Origin: Halomonas sp. | Lineage (GTDB): Bacteria > Pseudomonadota > Gammaproteobacteria > Pseudomonadales > Halomonadaceae | Assembly (NCBI RefSeq): GCF_017983445.1 | Contig: NZ_JAGOBJ010000002.1 | Coordinates: 124,001-188,000 of the forward strand | Reading direction: 5' to 3' | Length of the DNA stretch: 64,000 bases | Part shown: piece by piece, positions 1 through 8,946 of the stretch | How positions within the stretch are numbered: position 1 is the first letter of the stretch | How the letters are laid out: each line of letters begins with the position of its first letter | Position numbers and translations under genes: made by a program | Notes under the pieces: model-generated | The model's database searches: none | What the model was told of the DNA's origin: nothing | Seen by the model: the letters and a program-made list of their open reading frames with translations, nothing else

Positions 1-1013
1 AGACTAAATCCTATGTAGGCCATCAAAAAATAGCCTGCGCTTGCCTGAGTGGACGCCGCTTTGGCTATTTCCAGCACCCCACTTAATCCACCCAGGTAGA
101 TAAATCCGTAACACGCACTGCTAGCGGCAACGGCTCCCACCAGTACGACCGCGAGCATTCCCTGTACCGCTCCCCAGGCGATCAGCGCGTAAGCTGGCGG
201 TAAAATGACAAGCCCCAGCACCGTGGCATGAGTTGGCGCCAATGCTCTTGCCCAAGGTTGAAATAACACGCCGCAACTACAAATACCGAACGTGGCAAAG
301 CCGCTCCAGGCCGTTAAACCGTGCGAGTGTAACGCAGAAGGCAAAATAGCAATTACCAGCCCCACCGTTGCCCAGGCAAGCAAAATGGCCAACCCGTAAC
401 CAAGCGTGCCGGGCGGGTAGCTGGGCAGTCGCAGCAGCGCACTCTTGCTAGGGATGGGGGCCGTATTTTTTAAGGAACTAACGACTACTATTGCGATAAT
501 TCCAGCGCCCAGATATAGCCATAAACTGGGGGGCGTGACGCTCGGTGAATGAAAGATAAACAAGCTGGTAACCGCTGCCCCCAAGCCAAAACCAAGTGCC
601 GTGCTGGTTGTTACATACTTGGTTGCCATGCTGCTATCCCGGTTAGTGAGTAGCCTGTGCATATAGGTGGGTGCGACCGCCGATGTCAGGGCAATGCCTA
701 TTCCGAGTAAAATTCGAGCCGCTCCCAGCGCCACCAAGCCTGGGGTGATCAAGGTTAGGGTAGTAGCAACCAGACACAACAGCAGCGCGACAATAATCAG
801 CGGCTTGCACCCTACCCGATCAGCCAGACCATTAAGCCCCAGCAATACTGGCATGATACCTGCAACATAACAGGCAAATGCGAGCGTTGTTGCGCCAACG
901 CCGAAACCATCACTCGCCGCGAGTGCTTCATAAAGCGGTGCTTGTAAATTGACCGCCGTGGTAATCATGCACAGCGCAAAAGCCAGCTTGAGGGCGTTTG
1001 ATCGTCTCGTCAC
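1..1013 (-). CDS. MFS transporter, 3' part outside the window
   Basis: I read this minus-strand frame directly. It starts with GTG at 1013 (a GAGG element lies about 10 nt upstream) and stays open to the left edge, so the C-terminus is missing. About 337 residues are visible, against roughly 390-400 for a complete major facilitator. The protein is almost continuously hydrophobic. Between the second and third predicted membrane helices it carries the loop NGLADRVGCKPL, which fits the MFS G-x-L-a-D-r-x-G-r-k signature. The substrate cannot be read from sequence. The gene is divergent from a MocR-type regulator 135 bp away, a common pairing of regulator and target. An ATG at 968 is a possible alternative start but would shorten the first helix. 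Confidence 0.8.
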   Translation of the reverse strand, partial: MTRRSNALKLAFALCMITTAVNLQAPLYEALAASDGFGVGATTLAFACYVAGIMPVLLGLNGLADRVGCKPLIIVALLLCLVATTLTLITPGLVALGAARILLGIGIALTSAVAPTYMHRLLTNRDSSMATKYVTTSTALGFGLGAAVTSLFIFHSPSVTPPSLWLYLGAGIIAIVVVSSLKNTAPIPSKSALLRLPSYPPGTLGYGLAILLAWATVGLVIAILPSALHSHGLTAWSGFATFGICSCGVLFQPWARALAPTHATVLGLVILPPAYALIAWGAVQGMLAVVLVGAVAASSACYGFIYLGGLSGVLEIAKAASTQASAGYFLMAYIGFS

Positions 1014-1148
1014 TTTGTACCTGCCTCAGTTTTCATGTGAGACGTTACGTTCGCACTCTTAAGGAACCGGGATAAGGTACACTCAGCCATTATTACCCAG
1101 GCACTGTTCTGCCATTTTGAAGAACAGTTGAGGGCAACAAGAGCGCTT

Positions 1149-2525
1149 ATGAAACTACAGGTTGACCGACACGCGGCCACCCCCATGGCTCAACAGCTGG
1201 AAGAAAGCCTTCGTCAGTGGATTCAACACAACGGCGCGGGCGGCGGTCGTCGTTTACCTTCAATACGCCGCTTGGCAGCGACACATAACATCAGCCGTAA
1301 TGCGGTCATCGATGCCTATGAACGACTAGTGTCGTCAGGTTTAATTCGCTCAAAACCCGGCTCGGGCTTTTATGTTGCGGATAGCGTCGCCGTACAGATC
1401 AACCAACAGCGCGCTTCTAGCCCGTTACAGGAAGTCACCAACGGACTATGGGGGCTTTTCAGCGCCGAAGAACACACCCTCAAGCTAGGCTGTGGATGGT
1501 TGCCAAGCGATTGGCGCGAGAGCGACGACCTTACGTATGCGATTCGTCAGGTTGCCCGGCACAGCCGCTCAGGAATTTTTGAATACGGTACACCACACGG
1601 CCTTTTAACCTTACGCCGTCTGATACAAGAGCGCCTGCGCCCGCTTGCGATTACAGCAGATGCCCAACAGATCGTGACAACCAGCAGCGGTAGCCATTCT
1701 CTAGACTTGTTAGTACGTTTGCTGCTTGAGCCCGGCGACGTTGTGTTTGTGGAAACACCCGGTTATTACAATCTGTTTGGGCTACTGCATTTGCAGCGTA
1801 TTCGCGTGATTGGCGTACCCCGCTTAGCCGATGGGCCCGATATCGAACGCCTGGCAGTCTTGTTAGCCCACCATCGGCCCAAACTTTTCTACATTAATAG
1901 CGTTTTTCACAATCCCACCGGCAGCACCTTAACACCGGCCATTGCACACCGCGTTTTACAGCTTGCCGAGCAGTATGATTTTAATATCCTTGAAGACGAT
2001 ATTTATGCTGATTTTCAGCATACTCCAACCACACGATTAGCCGCACTTGATGGGCTTAAGCGTGTTATCTATTTGGCCAGCTTTTCAAAAACCCTTTCCT
2101 CATCACTTCGCGTGGGATTTATCGCTGCTCCTCCGGATCTAGTACAACGCCTGGTAGATATCAAAATGCTGACCAGCATTTCCGCATCCCTGTTTTCAGA
2201 ACAGGTACTGGTTACTTTGCTGCAAAACGGTAGTTATCGAAAACTCACTGAGCGATTAAGAACCCGGCTTTCCAACCAGATGGCACTAGCGCTAACTCAA
2301 CTCAAGCACGCCGGATGGAAGATATTCACTGAACCGGCAGGCGGTATGTTTGTATGGGCAAAGCCACCTACGGATGAGAAAGCGCTAATACAGGCGGCAC
2401 GTCGTTTTGACATCACGCTATCGCCCAGCCACTTGTTTTACCCTGATAACCAGACAACGCCTTGGCTGCGTCTTAATGTTGCTTACATGCAAGACCCCAG
2501 AGCCAAAGCATTCATTGAATGCTAA
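1149..2525 (+). CDS. MocR-family transcriptional regulator (GntR winged helix fused to aminotransferase fold)
   Basis: The first ~75 residues form a GntR-type winged helix (RRLPSIRRLAATHNISRNAV is the helix-turn-helix). A linker and a fold-type I aminotransferase-like domain follow. The PLP lysine is in SFSKTLSSSLRVGF near residue 313, and the PLP-phosphate and aspartate regions (HNPTGS, EDDIYADF) are also present. MocR proteins normally sense PLP or an amino compound and regulate a neighbouring gene; here the divergent MFS transporter is the obvious candidate. I chose ATG 1149 because the upstream in-frame TTG at 1128 overlaps the only purine-rich stretch (GAGGG at 1130-1134). Spacing to the ATG is long, so the start is uncertain. 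The gene ends 7 bp from the convergent AEC carrier gene. Confidence 0.88.
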   Translation: MKLQVDRHAATPMAQQLEESLRQWIQHNGAGGGRRLPSIRRLAATHNISRNAVIDAYERLVSSGLIRSKPGSGFYVADSVAVQINQQRASSPLQEVTNGLWGLFSAEEHTLKLGCGWLPSDWRESDDLTYAIRQVARHSRSGIFEYGTPHGLLTLRRLIQERLRPLAITADAQQIVTTSSGSHSLDLLVRLLLEPGDVVFVETPGYYNLFGLLHLQRIRVIGVPRLADGPDIERLAVLLAHHRPKLFYINSVFHNPTGSTLTPAIAHRVLQLAEQYDFNILEDDIYADFQHTPTTRLAALDGLKRVIYLASFSKTLSSSLRVGFIAAPPDLVQRLVDIKMLTSISASLFSEQVLVTLLQNGSYRKLTERLRTRLSNQMALALTQLKHAGWKIFTEPAGGMFVWAKPPTDEKALIQAARRFDITLSPSHLFYPDNQTTPWLRLNVAYMQDPRAKAFIEC

Positions 2526-2531
2526 TCGCGG

Positions 2532-3479
2532 TTAAGCCAACACGCCGAAATAGGTCATCAAACCCACAATAATGCTGATGGTGACAAAGGACATAAGCGT
2601 ACCAGCCATGAGGGCACCTGCCGCCACGTTGCCCATGCCATAACGTTGGCCAAGCAACGGGTAGATACTCGCCATGGGTGCGCTAGCAAACAGCAAGCCA
2701 CCAGCGATCAGTAACACGTCGTTGCCTGCGATCAGCCACATGCAGATCAATACGCCCAGCGGATGAATAATTAACTTACCGGTAACTATCTGATTCACTT
2801 CCCCCATTACACCGCGGATTTGCAGTCCATAGAGCGCGCCGCCAATCGCAAATAACGCGGCAGGACCCGCCGCTTTTGCCAACATATCGACCGCCTGGGT
2901 AACCGGAGTGGGCAGATGTATATCGGTAACGGCGATCAACACCCCGATAAACAGGCCAATAAGAATGGGATTCTTAACCAGTTGCTTGAGCGTTTTCTGA
3001 AGTGACTTCATAACGCCCCGCCCGGCCTGCTGACCCGCTTCGGCCAGAATAAGCGCCAGCGGTATGATCAACAGATTCTCGATGATCATATTCAAAGCTA
3101 AAAAGTTAGCCGCAGGCGGTCCGATAATCATTACTGCGACCGGGTAGCCACTAAACGCGCTATTGGACACGGACATTCCCAGCGCGCTGATACTTCCGAT
3201 GGTCAGCGGCTGTTTTTTCAGCATGACGGTGTATCCGAGCGCCAATCCGAAAACACCCAGGGACCCTAGCCCGTAGGCCAGTAGATAGTTGATATTGAAA
3301 ACTTCTTCTAAAGGGTTTTGGGTAATGGCGCGGATTAAAAGTGCAGGGAGAGCGATATAAAGTACAAACTTACCTACTCCCTGCATTTGCTCGCGGTTAA
3401 GAATGCGGATCCGCATAGAACAATAGCCGACGCCAATCAATAAAAAAATAGGGGCAATGATGGCGGCAACTTCAAGCAT
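2532..3479 (-). CDS. AEC-family permease (auxin efflux carrier type)
   Basis: This 315-residue membrane protein has about ten hydrophobic segments in two similar halves, the layout of the AEC family. Members export or take up small carboxylates (malate, malonate) in bacteria. It is the last gene of the leftward kdgD1-udh operon, about 110 bp after the Ldh2-type dehydrogenase. I therefore infer transport of a carboxylate linked to hexuronate catabolism; the substrate is not shown by sequence. ATG 3479 starts directly with the first membrane helix, as is usual for the family. Confidence 0.8.
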   Translation of the reverse strand: MLEVAAIIAPIFLLIGVGYCSMRIRILNREQMQGVGKFVLYIALPALLIRAITQNPLEEVFNINYLLAYGLGSLGVFGLALGYTVMLKKQPLTIGSISALGMSVSNSAFSGYPVAVMIIGPPAANFLALNMIIENLLIIPLALILAEAGQQAGRGVMKSLQKTLKQLVKNPILIGLFIGVLIAVTDIHLPTPVTQAVDMLAKAAGPAALFAIGGALYGLQIRGVMGEVNQIVTGKLIIHPLGVLICMWLIAGNDVLLIAGGLLFASAPMASIYPLLGQRYGMGNVAAGALMAGTLMSFVTISIIVGLMTYFGVLA

Positions 3480-3589
3480 GCGGCGTATCCATACGAGCGT
3501 TGATCCTCATGAGACATCTGTTCTCAACAATATACGGCAGACCACAAAAGCACTGCTGTATAACGGCTTCGTTATTCACTTTCGATAAA

Positions 3590-4606
3590 TCAATGGGTCA
3601 GTGCAGTGAGTTCATCATAAAGTGCCTTGGGTAGGGTGATACCATTACGCAGGCTATTTTCTCGGGCCTCGAAGCGACGCTGTGAGGGCAGACGAGCGCC
3701 CTGGCCTAAAATGTTTTCAAACAGCACTTCAGCATGCTGAAGGTGACGAGCGGCGTCTTGGCCCAGAAAAACATCCGGCGATATGGCAATAATCAGCTCG
3801 CCATGGAACGGCTTGCCGGTTTTCTGTTCGTTGGCAGGCTGGGTTTCATGGCCCAATACATCACCAATCAGCGGCCCGGCCAATAGCTCAATCATGGTCG
3901 AAAGTGCTGAGCCCTTGTATCCACCAAACGTGAGCATGGCCCCCGCCAGCGCATCTACAGGGCTTGTGGTTGCTTCACCTTGAGCATCAATCGCCCAGCC
4001 GGTGGGAATCTGCTTACCCGCGCGCTTATGCAGCTCAATCTCACCGCGTGCGACAACGCTGGTCGCAAAATCAAACGTATACGGCGTGCTACCCGGGCGT
4101 GGCCAGGAAAACGCGATAGGGTTGGTGCCAAGCAAAGGCTTTGTGCCACCCGCTGGCGCTACAAATGCGTGGCTGGGCGTCATGGCAATGCCAATGAGCC
4201 CTTCACTCGAAAGAGCCTCTACCTCAGGCCACAGCGCTGAAAAGTGGAAGGCGTTATTGATCGCCAGCGCGGCCAATCCTGTCTGCCTGGCCTTTTCGAC
4301 AAGCCGTTCTTTACCCATTTCAAACGCTAACAAGGAGTTACCCTGGCGGGCATTGACCTTAACCACGCTGGGCGCCTGATCAATCATTTCCGGTACGGCG
4401 TGCGTATCAACGCCGCCATTGAGTGCCGTTTGAACACAACCGATCAGGCGATATAAGCCATGGGAGTGGCATTCATCGCGCTGAACCGTAAGCACATTGC
4501 GTGTAATGGCTTGCGCATGGGCCTGGTTATATCCGTTATGCTGAAGCACGTTAAGGCTCAGGGATTCAGCATCCTGCAGAGAAATAGTAATTGTTTCACT
4601 CATCAT
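3590..4606 (-). CDS. Ldh2-family NAD(P)-dependent oxidoreductase (malate/L-lactate dehydrogenase type)
   Basis: The 338 residues match the malate/L-lactate/ureidoglycolate dehydrogenase family (YlbC/DpkA/ComC type), which is unrelated to classical Rossmann lactate dehydrogenases. Recognisable elements are the N-terminal DECHSHGLYRL stretch with the conserved His, the LGTNPIAFSWP segment, and the GGYKGSALSTMIELLAGPL loop in the C-terminal half. The enzyme reduces a 2-oxo or imino acid with NAD(P)H. The substrate is unknown; in this operon a keto-acid from hexuronate breakdown is plausible but inferred. Two ATGs (4606 and 4603) fit the GAGAG ribosome site. A terminator hairpin just upstream separates it from the aldehyde dehydrogenase gene. 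Confidence 0.85.
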   Translation of the reverse strand: MMSETITISLQDAESLSLNVLQHNGYNQAHAQAITRNVLTVQRDECHSHGLYRLIGCVQTALNGGVDTHAVPEMIDQAPSVVKVNARQGNSLLAFEMGKERLVEKARQTGLAALAINNAFHFSALWPEVEALSSEGLIGIAMTPSHAFVAPAGGTKPLLGTNPIAFSWPRPGSTPYTFDFATSVVARGEIELHKRAGKQIPTGWAIDAQGEATTSPVDALAGAMLTFGGYKGSALSTMIELLAGPLIGDVLGHETQPANEQKTGKPFHGELIIAISPDVFLGQDAARHLQHAEVLFENILGQGARLPSQRRFEARENSLRNGITLPKALYDELTALTH

Positions 4607-4644
4607 CGGCTCTCATGAACTTTATTTATTAGCTATACGTTCAT

Positions 4645-4674
4645 TAAAAAAGCAGGTAATCGCTTACCTGCTTT
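4645..4674 (-). terminator. Rho-independent terminator after the aldehyde dehydrogenase gene
   Basis: On the minus strand the stem AGCAGGTAA / TTACCTGCT with a 4-nt loop is followed by a run of T. It lies 50 bp after the stop of the aldehyde dehydrogenase gene and before the Ldh2-type gene, so it should reduce read-through into the last two genes of the operon. Confidence 0.8.
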
Positions 4675-4725
4675 ATGTCTTATGGGTTAGCTCGTTATTT
4701 ACGAGCCACCGTTAATAACGCTGGA

Positions 4726-6303
4726 CTACGCTTCCCGCTTGCCATCAACCAGTCGGCTAACCTTCAAAGGATTGCCTTCCCGCAAGGCTTCCGGCAGCAG
4801 TGCTTCGGTCAGTGACTGATAGCAGACCGGGCGCAGGAAGCGCTTGATGGCAGCAGTACCCACTGATGTAGTGCGGCTATCCGAGGTAGAGGGATAAGGT
4901 CCGCCATGAACCATGGCATGGCAAACCTCTACGCCCGTTGGCCAGCCGTTGGCAAGAATCCGCCCGGCTTTACGCTCAAGCGTGGGCAGCAACGTTTTCG
5001 CCGCGTCAATATCGGCATCGTTCATATGCAGCGTGGCCGTTAGCTGGCCTTCCAGCTGCTCGGCCACATGCTTCACTTCGGCCATATCCTGACATTCAAT
5101 GATCAGTGAGCTTGCGCCAAACACCTCTTCCTGGAGCACTTCAGAGGCCAGGAAGTTGCTTGCCGAAGTGGCGAATAGGCCGGTTTGGCACTGGTAGCTA
5201 CCGCTGCCGGTTTGGCCACGGGCGATTTCACTCACATTGGCCTCACCGCTCAGCGCGGAAACGCCTTTCTGATAGGCCTCATGGATGCCCGGTGTCAGCA
5301 TGGTTTGCGCGCCGCTGGCTTGTACCGCTTTTTGCGCCGACTGAATAAAGGTGTCCAGATCCGAACCTTTGACGGCAATCACCAAGCCGGGGCTGGTGCA
5401 GAACTGGCCAGCGCCCATGTTGAGTGAGCCAACAAATGCCTCGCCCAGCGTCTGGCTATTAGCTTTCAGAACTTCGGGCAGCAAAAAGACCGGGTTGATA
5501 CTGCTCATCTCAGCGTAAACCGGGATAGGCTGAGGGCGATTTTGCGCCGCCTGCATCAGCGCCGTACCGCCACTGCGCGATCCGGTGAAACCTACCGCCT
5601 GAATACGCGGGTCGGTGACCAGCGCCTGACCAATTTCATTACCCGAACCAAACAGCAGCGAGAACACACCTTCCGGCAGGTTGCAGGCTTTCACTGCTTT
5701 TTGGATCGCCCGCCCCACCAGCTCGGACGTACCGGGGTGAGCGGAATGTCCTTTCACGATTACCGGGCAGCCCGCTGCCAGCGCAGAGGCGGTATCACCA
5801 CCCGCGACAGAGAATGCCAGCGGGAAGTTGCTGGCACCGAACACAGCCACAGGCCCTAATGCAATATGACGCTGGCGTAAATCAGCACGCGGTAACGGCT
5901 GACGATCCGGCATGGCGGGATCGATACGCACATCCAACCATTCACCGGCGCGCACTACCGATGCAAATAAGCGTAGCTGACCACAGGTTCTACCCCGCTC
6001 GCCGGCAAGACGTGCTTGCGGCAAACCAGATTCCGCCATGGCACGCTCAATCAGCTCATCACCGATCGCTTCAATCTCATTAGCGATGGTTTCAAGAAAA
6101 GTGGCGCGTGCTTCCAGTGAAGTTTCACGATAGGTATCGAATGCATCCCAGGCAAGCTGCGTTGCCTGTTCAACATGGCTTCGATCGCCGCCTACGTAGA
6201 CCGGTTCAAGCAACTCGCCCGTTGACGGGTTGGTGGCTTGGATATTCTTGCGTGTGCCGGTGACAGCCTGCTGACCGATTAAGAGTTTGCCTTCCAGTGC
6301 CAT
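4726..6303 (-). CDS. 2,5-dioxovalerate (alpha-ketoglutarate semialdehyde) dehydrogenase
   Basis: This 525-residue NAD(P)-dependent aldehyde dehydrogenase belongs to the KGSADH group that is longer than the usual 480-500 residues. The catalytic cysteine is in [11 protein letters not shown] (about residue 302), the general base glutamate in YAEMSSINP (about residue 264), and the nucleotide loop in FTGSRSGG. It oxidises 2-oxoglutarate semialdehyde, the KdgD product, to 2-oxoglutarate, the last step of the oxidative uronate pathway. It sits between the GntR regulator and the Ldh2-type gene in the kdgD1-udh operon. The start at 6303 has an AGGAG element 9 nt upstream. The function assignment rests on family plus context. 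Confidence 0.9.
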   Translation of the reverse strand: MALEGKLLIGQQAVTGTRKNIQATNPSTGELLEPVYVGGDRSHVEQATQLAWDAFDTYRETSLEARATFLETIANEIEAIGDELIERAMAESGLPQARLAGERGRTCGQLRLFASVVRAGEWLDVRIDPAMPDRQPLPRADLRQRHIALGPVAVFGASNFPLAFSVAGGDTASALAAGCPVIVKGHSAHPGTSELVGRAIQKAVKACNLPEGVFSLLFGSGNEIGQALVTDPRIQAVGFTGSRSGGTALMQAAQNRPQPIPVYAEMSSINPVFLLPEVLKANSQTLGEAFVGSLNMGAGQFCTSPGLVIAVKGSDLDTFIQSAQKAVQASGAQTMLTPGIHEAYQKGVSALSGEANVSEIARGQTGSGSYQCQTGLFATSASNFLASEVLQEEVFGASSLIIECQDMAEVKHVAEQLEGQLTATLHMNDADIDAAKTLLPTLERKAGRILANGWPTGVEVCHAMVHGGPYPSTSDSRTTSVGTAAIKRFLRPVCYQSLTEALLPEALREGNPLKVSRLVDGKREA

Positions 6304-6352
6304 GGTCGATCTCTCCTAGTAGATTCATGTAGGGCGCCACCATCAAACGCAC

Positions 6353-7072
6353 CTACTTATACGAATAATACGTTTTGTATGCACGGTTCAGATGTTGATA
6401 CATGGCAGCATTCGCTGCCTTTGAATCGCGTGCCAGAATCGCCTCGAGAATGTCTGCGTGCTCTTGGCTCACTTTTTCAAGGTACTGATAAGTCGTTTGC
6501 GAGCCCGACTCTACTGACATCAACTTTGCGCGGGGTATAGCACCGACATCCCACTGTTCATAAATAGTCACGAATGCCGGATTATGCGTTGCTTGAGCAA
6601 TGGCGGCATGAAAGGCCAGATCTTCATCACGCGCCTGCGTAGTGTGCTTGCAGGCTTGAAGAAACTTTTGGTGAAGATCTACCAAACGCTGCTTATCCTG
6701 CTCATCGTGTCTGCTGGCCGCTAATGCCGCTACTTCCGGCTCAATAGTGAGACGTAGCTCAAGAATATTTAAGATATCCTCGATCGTGCTTAGGCGAATC
6801 TTCTTTTCAGGATTCTTATGCTCAGGAACTGAACGTAGTACACGCGTCCCGATCCCGCGGCGGGTTTCCACAAGCCCTTGAGACTTTAGGTGAGTGATGG
6901 CTTCACGTATGACCGTACGGCTAACACCGAACATGTCGCACAACGCTCCCTCTGGAGGGAGCTTGTCACCTACCGGAATTTCCTGGCCTGCAATAATGCT
7001 TTCCAACTGCTGGGAGACCTGCCGCGACAAGCTGCCACCATGCACTAAAGGTTTTATGCCAAGACTATTCAT
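6353..7072 (-). CDS. GntR/FadR-family regulator of the hexuronate locus
   Basis: Residues ~10-80 are a GntR winged helix (LPPEGALCDMFGVSRTVIRE, followed by the GIGTRV wing). Residues ~90-225 are an FCD ligand domain with the metal-binding Asp and three His positions expected in this subfamily (for example DLAFHAAIAQATHN). Such FadR-type regulators commonly respond to sugar acids. The gene is inside the operon it probably controls, between udh and the aldehyde dehydrogenase gene. I infer that it binds the 18-bp motif found before kdgD1, kdgD2 and tctC; a weaker match lies about 95 bp before its own start. The start has only a weak GAGAG ribosome site. Confidence 0.88.
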   Translation of the reverse strand: MNSLGIKPLVHGGSLSRQVSQQLESIIAGQEIPVGDKLPPEGALCDMFGVSRTVIREAITHLKSQGLVETRRGIGTRVLRSVPEHKNPEKKIRLSTIEDILNILELRLTIEPEVAALAASRHDEQDKQRLVDLHQKFLQACKHTTQARDEDLAFHAAIAQATHNPAFVTIYEQWDVGAIPRAKLMSVESGSQTTYQYLEKVSQEHADILEAILARDSKAANAAMYQHLNRAYKTYYSYK

Positions 7073-7162
7073 GCTTAACCAACTCTCACTGATATCAAAG
7101 TTTCAGGCTTGTTTAATGCCCTCCGTAGTGCCTAGTACTATATAGCATCTACTGCTTTTTTT

Positions 7163-7176
7163 AATCATACATATGA
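7163..7176. promoter_or_regulatory. Weak match to the hexuronate operator upstream of the GntR gene
   Basis: AATCATACATATGA shares the TCATACAT core with the 18-bp motif at 36280 and 42848 but lacks the flanking TTGT/ACAA arms. It lies between the udh stop and the regulator start, so autoregulation from an internal promoter is possible. This is low-confidence pattern matching. Confidence 0.3.
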
Positions 7177-7179
7177 CTA

Positions 7180-7977
7180 TCAGTCATCCGGGTGGCCGGT
7201 AGCGGCGAACTTACCGCCCTGATAGATCACTTCCGGCGAATTGGGATCAACTAAGTTACCCCGTGATTCAATTTCTTCACGCCACTGCTCAGAACTATGG
7301 CGTGGCTTCCAGCCCAAAAACGAAACCAGCTGATTATCCCACCACTGTTCGGCATTGTCGGACACGCCATAGATAACAGTGTTACCCAGTTTGGGGGCAT
7401 GAAACGCGCGCTCGAACAGATCCATCAAGTCTTCGAGATGTAGCCAAGTTGCCAACATCCGAGCATCAGCCGGCTTGGGGAAACAGGAGCCGATCCGAAC
7501 ACTTAATGTTTCAATACCAAACTTATCGAAGTAGAGGCTCGCCAGGTCTTCGCCAAAACACTTTGAAAGACCGTAAATCGAATCAGGACGGCGCGGTACC
7601 CGGGTATCGATTTTCTGAGTGCGCTCGTAAAAACCAATGGTATGGTTTGAGCTTGCAAAAATGATGCGGGGCTTGTTCAAATGACGCGCCGCTTCATAGA
7701 GATTGTAAGTACCAATGATATTTGACTGTAAAATACCTTCCCAAGGCTTTTCAACAGAGACGCCGCCCAGGTGAATAATACCGTCACAGCCGTCTACCAG
7801 TGCTTTGACACCTTCGTAGTCGGCCAGATCGCAGACCATCACTTCTTCATGAGAAGCCGGATCTGCGATATCTGAAATATCGGAAAGGCGAACATTTTTG
7901 GCAAGTTTGGTTAAGTAAGGACGAATCGCTTTCCCCACACCACCTGCAGCACCGGTCACTAATAATCTGTTTAACAT
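7180..7977 (-). CDS. udh: Uronate dehydrogenase (D-galacturonate/D-glucuronate to aldaro-1,5-lactone)
   Basis: This short-chain/NDP-sugar-epimerase-like protein of 265 residues has the NAD-binding TGAAGGVGKA at its N-terminus and the catalytic YGLSK (Tyr ~135, Lys ~139) expected of bacterial Udh. It oxidises D-galacturonate or D-glucuronate with NAD+ to the 1,5-aldarolactone, the committed first step of the oxidative pathway. I use ATG 7977 rather than the in-frame ATG at 7983: the AGGAG element directly abuts the upstream ATG but is 6 nt from the second. It lies between the lactone-processing amidohydrolase gene and the GntR regulator, and kdgD and the semialdehyde dehydrogenase are in the same operon, so the assignment is strong. 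Confidence 0.92.
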   Translation of the reverse strand: MLNRLLVTGAAGGVGKAIRPYLTKLAKNVRLSDISDIADPASHEEVMVCDLADYEGVKALVDGCDGIIHLGGVSVEKPWEGILQSNIIGTYNLYEAARHLNKPRIIFASSNHTIGFYERTQKIDTRVPRRPDSIYGLSKCFGEDLASLYFDKFGIETLSVRIGSCFPKPADARMLATWLHLEDLMDLFERAFHAPKLGNTVIYGVSDNAEQWWDNQLVSFLGWKPRHSSEQWREEIESRGNLVDPNSPEVIYQGGKFAATGHPDD

Positions 7978-8040
7978 ACCCATCTCCTGCTCATCTTATA
8001 GTTGCTAGATATCAAATAGTTAACAACAACCTGCTTATAA

Positions 8041-8901
8041 TTAGAAGTCGTAGAGAAGCGCCGGGTTGTCTACCAATATTTTCTTCTGTGTTGCTGCGTC
8101 AGCCCAGTCCAATAGGATATCAAGCTGTTCAGCATCGCTTGGGTACTGCGCCCGATTAACGCCAACGTGGGGCCAGTTCGATCCCCAAATAATCCGGTCG
8201 GGTGCATGCTGGATAACGCGTTTGGCAATCGGCGATACGTCTGAGTAATCCGGACCGCCCGTCAAGCTGGTTTCATAAGCGCCACAGATTTTGAACCATG
8301 CATTACCCTTATCGATCAAACGCAGGATGTCATCAACACGCTGGTCATCAGCAGGTACTGGGGCAATGAACTTGCCGATATGATCGATAATGTAGCGTCC
8401 TTTAATCTTTTGCAGCTCATCATGGTAGTCAGGCAGGTCACGGCCGTTGAACTGGACCATCAGATGCCACCCCATATTCTGGATAACCTCTTCCACAGCC
8501 AGCATGCGATCAATACCTACCGCACCGCCTGGTAACTGCATGATACGAGCACCGCGTACGCCCTTCTCATGTAACCGCTCAAGCTCACTCTGTGTAGTGT
8601 CAGGCGTAATGACCGCAATGGCACGAGCAACGTTGGGGCCAAACTGCTCTAACGCTTCTACTAAGGCAGCGTTGTTGGTTTGATAGGCATTCGGCTGTGT
8701 AATAACCACACGCTCCAACCCTAGCCACTGCTGTAGCTGACGATAGTTGTCTACCGTGGCTAACTCAGCAATTTGCGGCCCGCCTTCTTGAGCCTCGAAA
8801 CCGGGTAAAAAAACGTGAACATGACAATCTGTTGCTCCCGCGGGTGCTTTAAAACGCGGGGCTGGCCCAGTTAACGGACGGGTGTTTTCCGGAATCGACA
8901 T
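8041..8901 (-). CDS. Amidohydrolase-family galactarolactone isomerase or lactonase (Gli/UxuL type)
   Basis: This protein of about 286 residues belongs to the LigI/COG3618 metal-dependent amidohydrolases. The N-terminal DCHVHVF gives the family HxH pair, IIDHIGK a strand-end His, and IIWGSNWPH the late Asp/Asn region (here SNW in place of TDW). Characterised relatives next to udh either isomerise D-galactaro-1,5-lactone to the 1,4-lactone (Gli) or hydrolyse it to galactarate (UxuL). Both fates are usable here because gci and garD are both in the window, so sequence alone does not decide. Of two adjacent ATGs, 8901 has the better spacing (5 nt) from AGGAG; 8904 has only 2 nt. It lies between kdgD1 and udh. 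Confidence 0.82.
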   Translation of the reverse strand: MSIPENTRPLTGPAPRFKAPAGATDCHVHVFLPGFEAQEGGPQIAELATVDNYRQLQQWLGLERVVITQPNAYQTNNAALVEALEQFGPNVARAIAVITPDTTQSELERLHEKGVRGARIMQLPGGAVGIDRMLAVEEVIQNMGWHLMVQFNGRDLPDYHDELQKIKGRYIIDHIGKFIAPVPADDQRVDDILRLIDKGNAWFKICGAYETSLTGGPDYSDVSPIAKRVIQHAPDRIIWGSNWPHVGVNRAQYPSDAEQLDILLDWADAATQKKILVDNPALLYDF

Positions 8902-8946
8902 CATGTCTCCTAATGGCTTGTATAAAGGTTTCTGCTGTAGCGGCTT

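Noticed and set aside
667-870. Plus-strand frame of 67 codons
   Set aside because: It is antisense to the MFS transporter frame, has no ribosome site and no family likeness.
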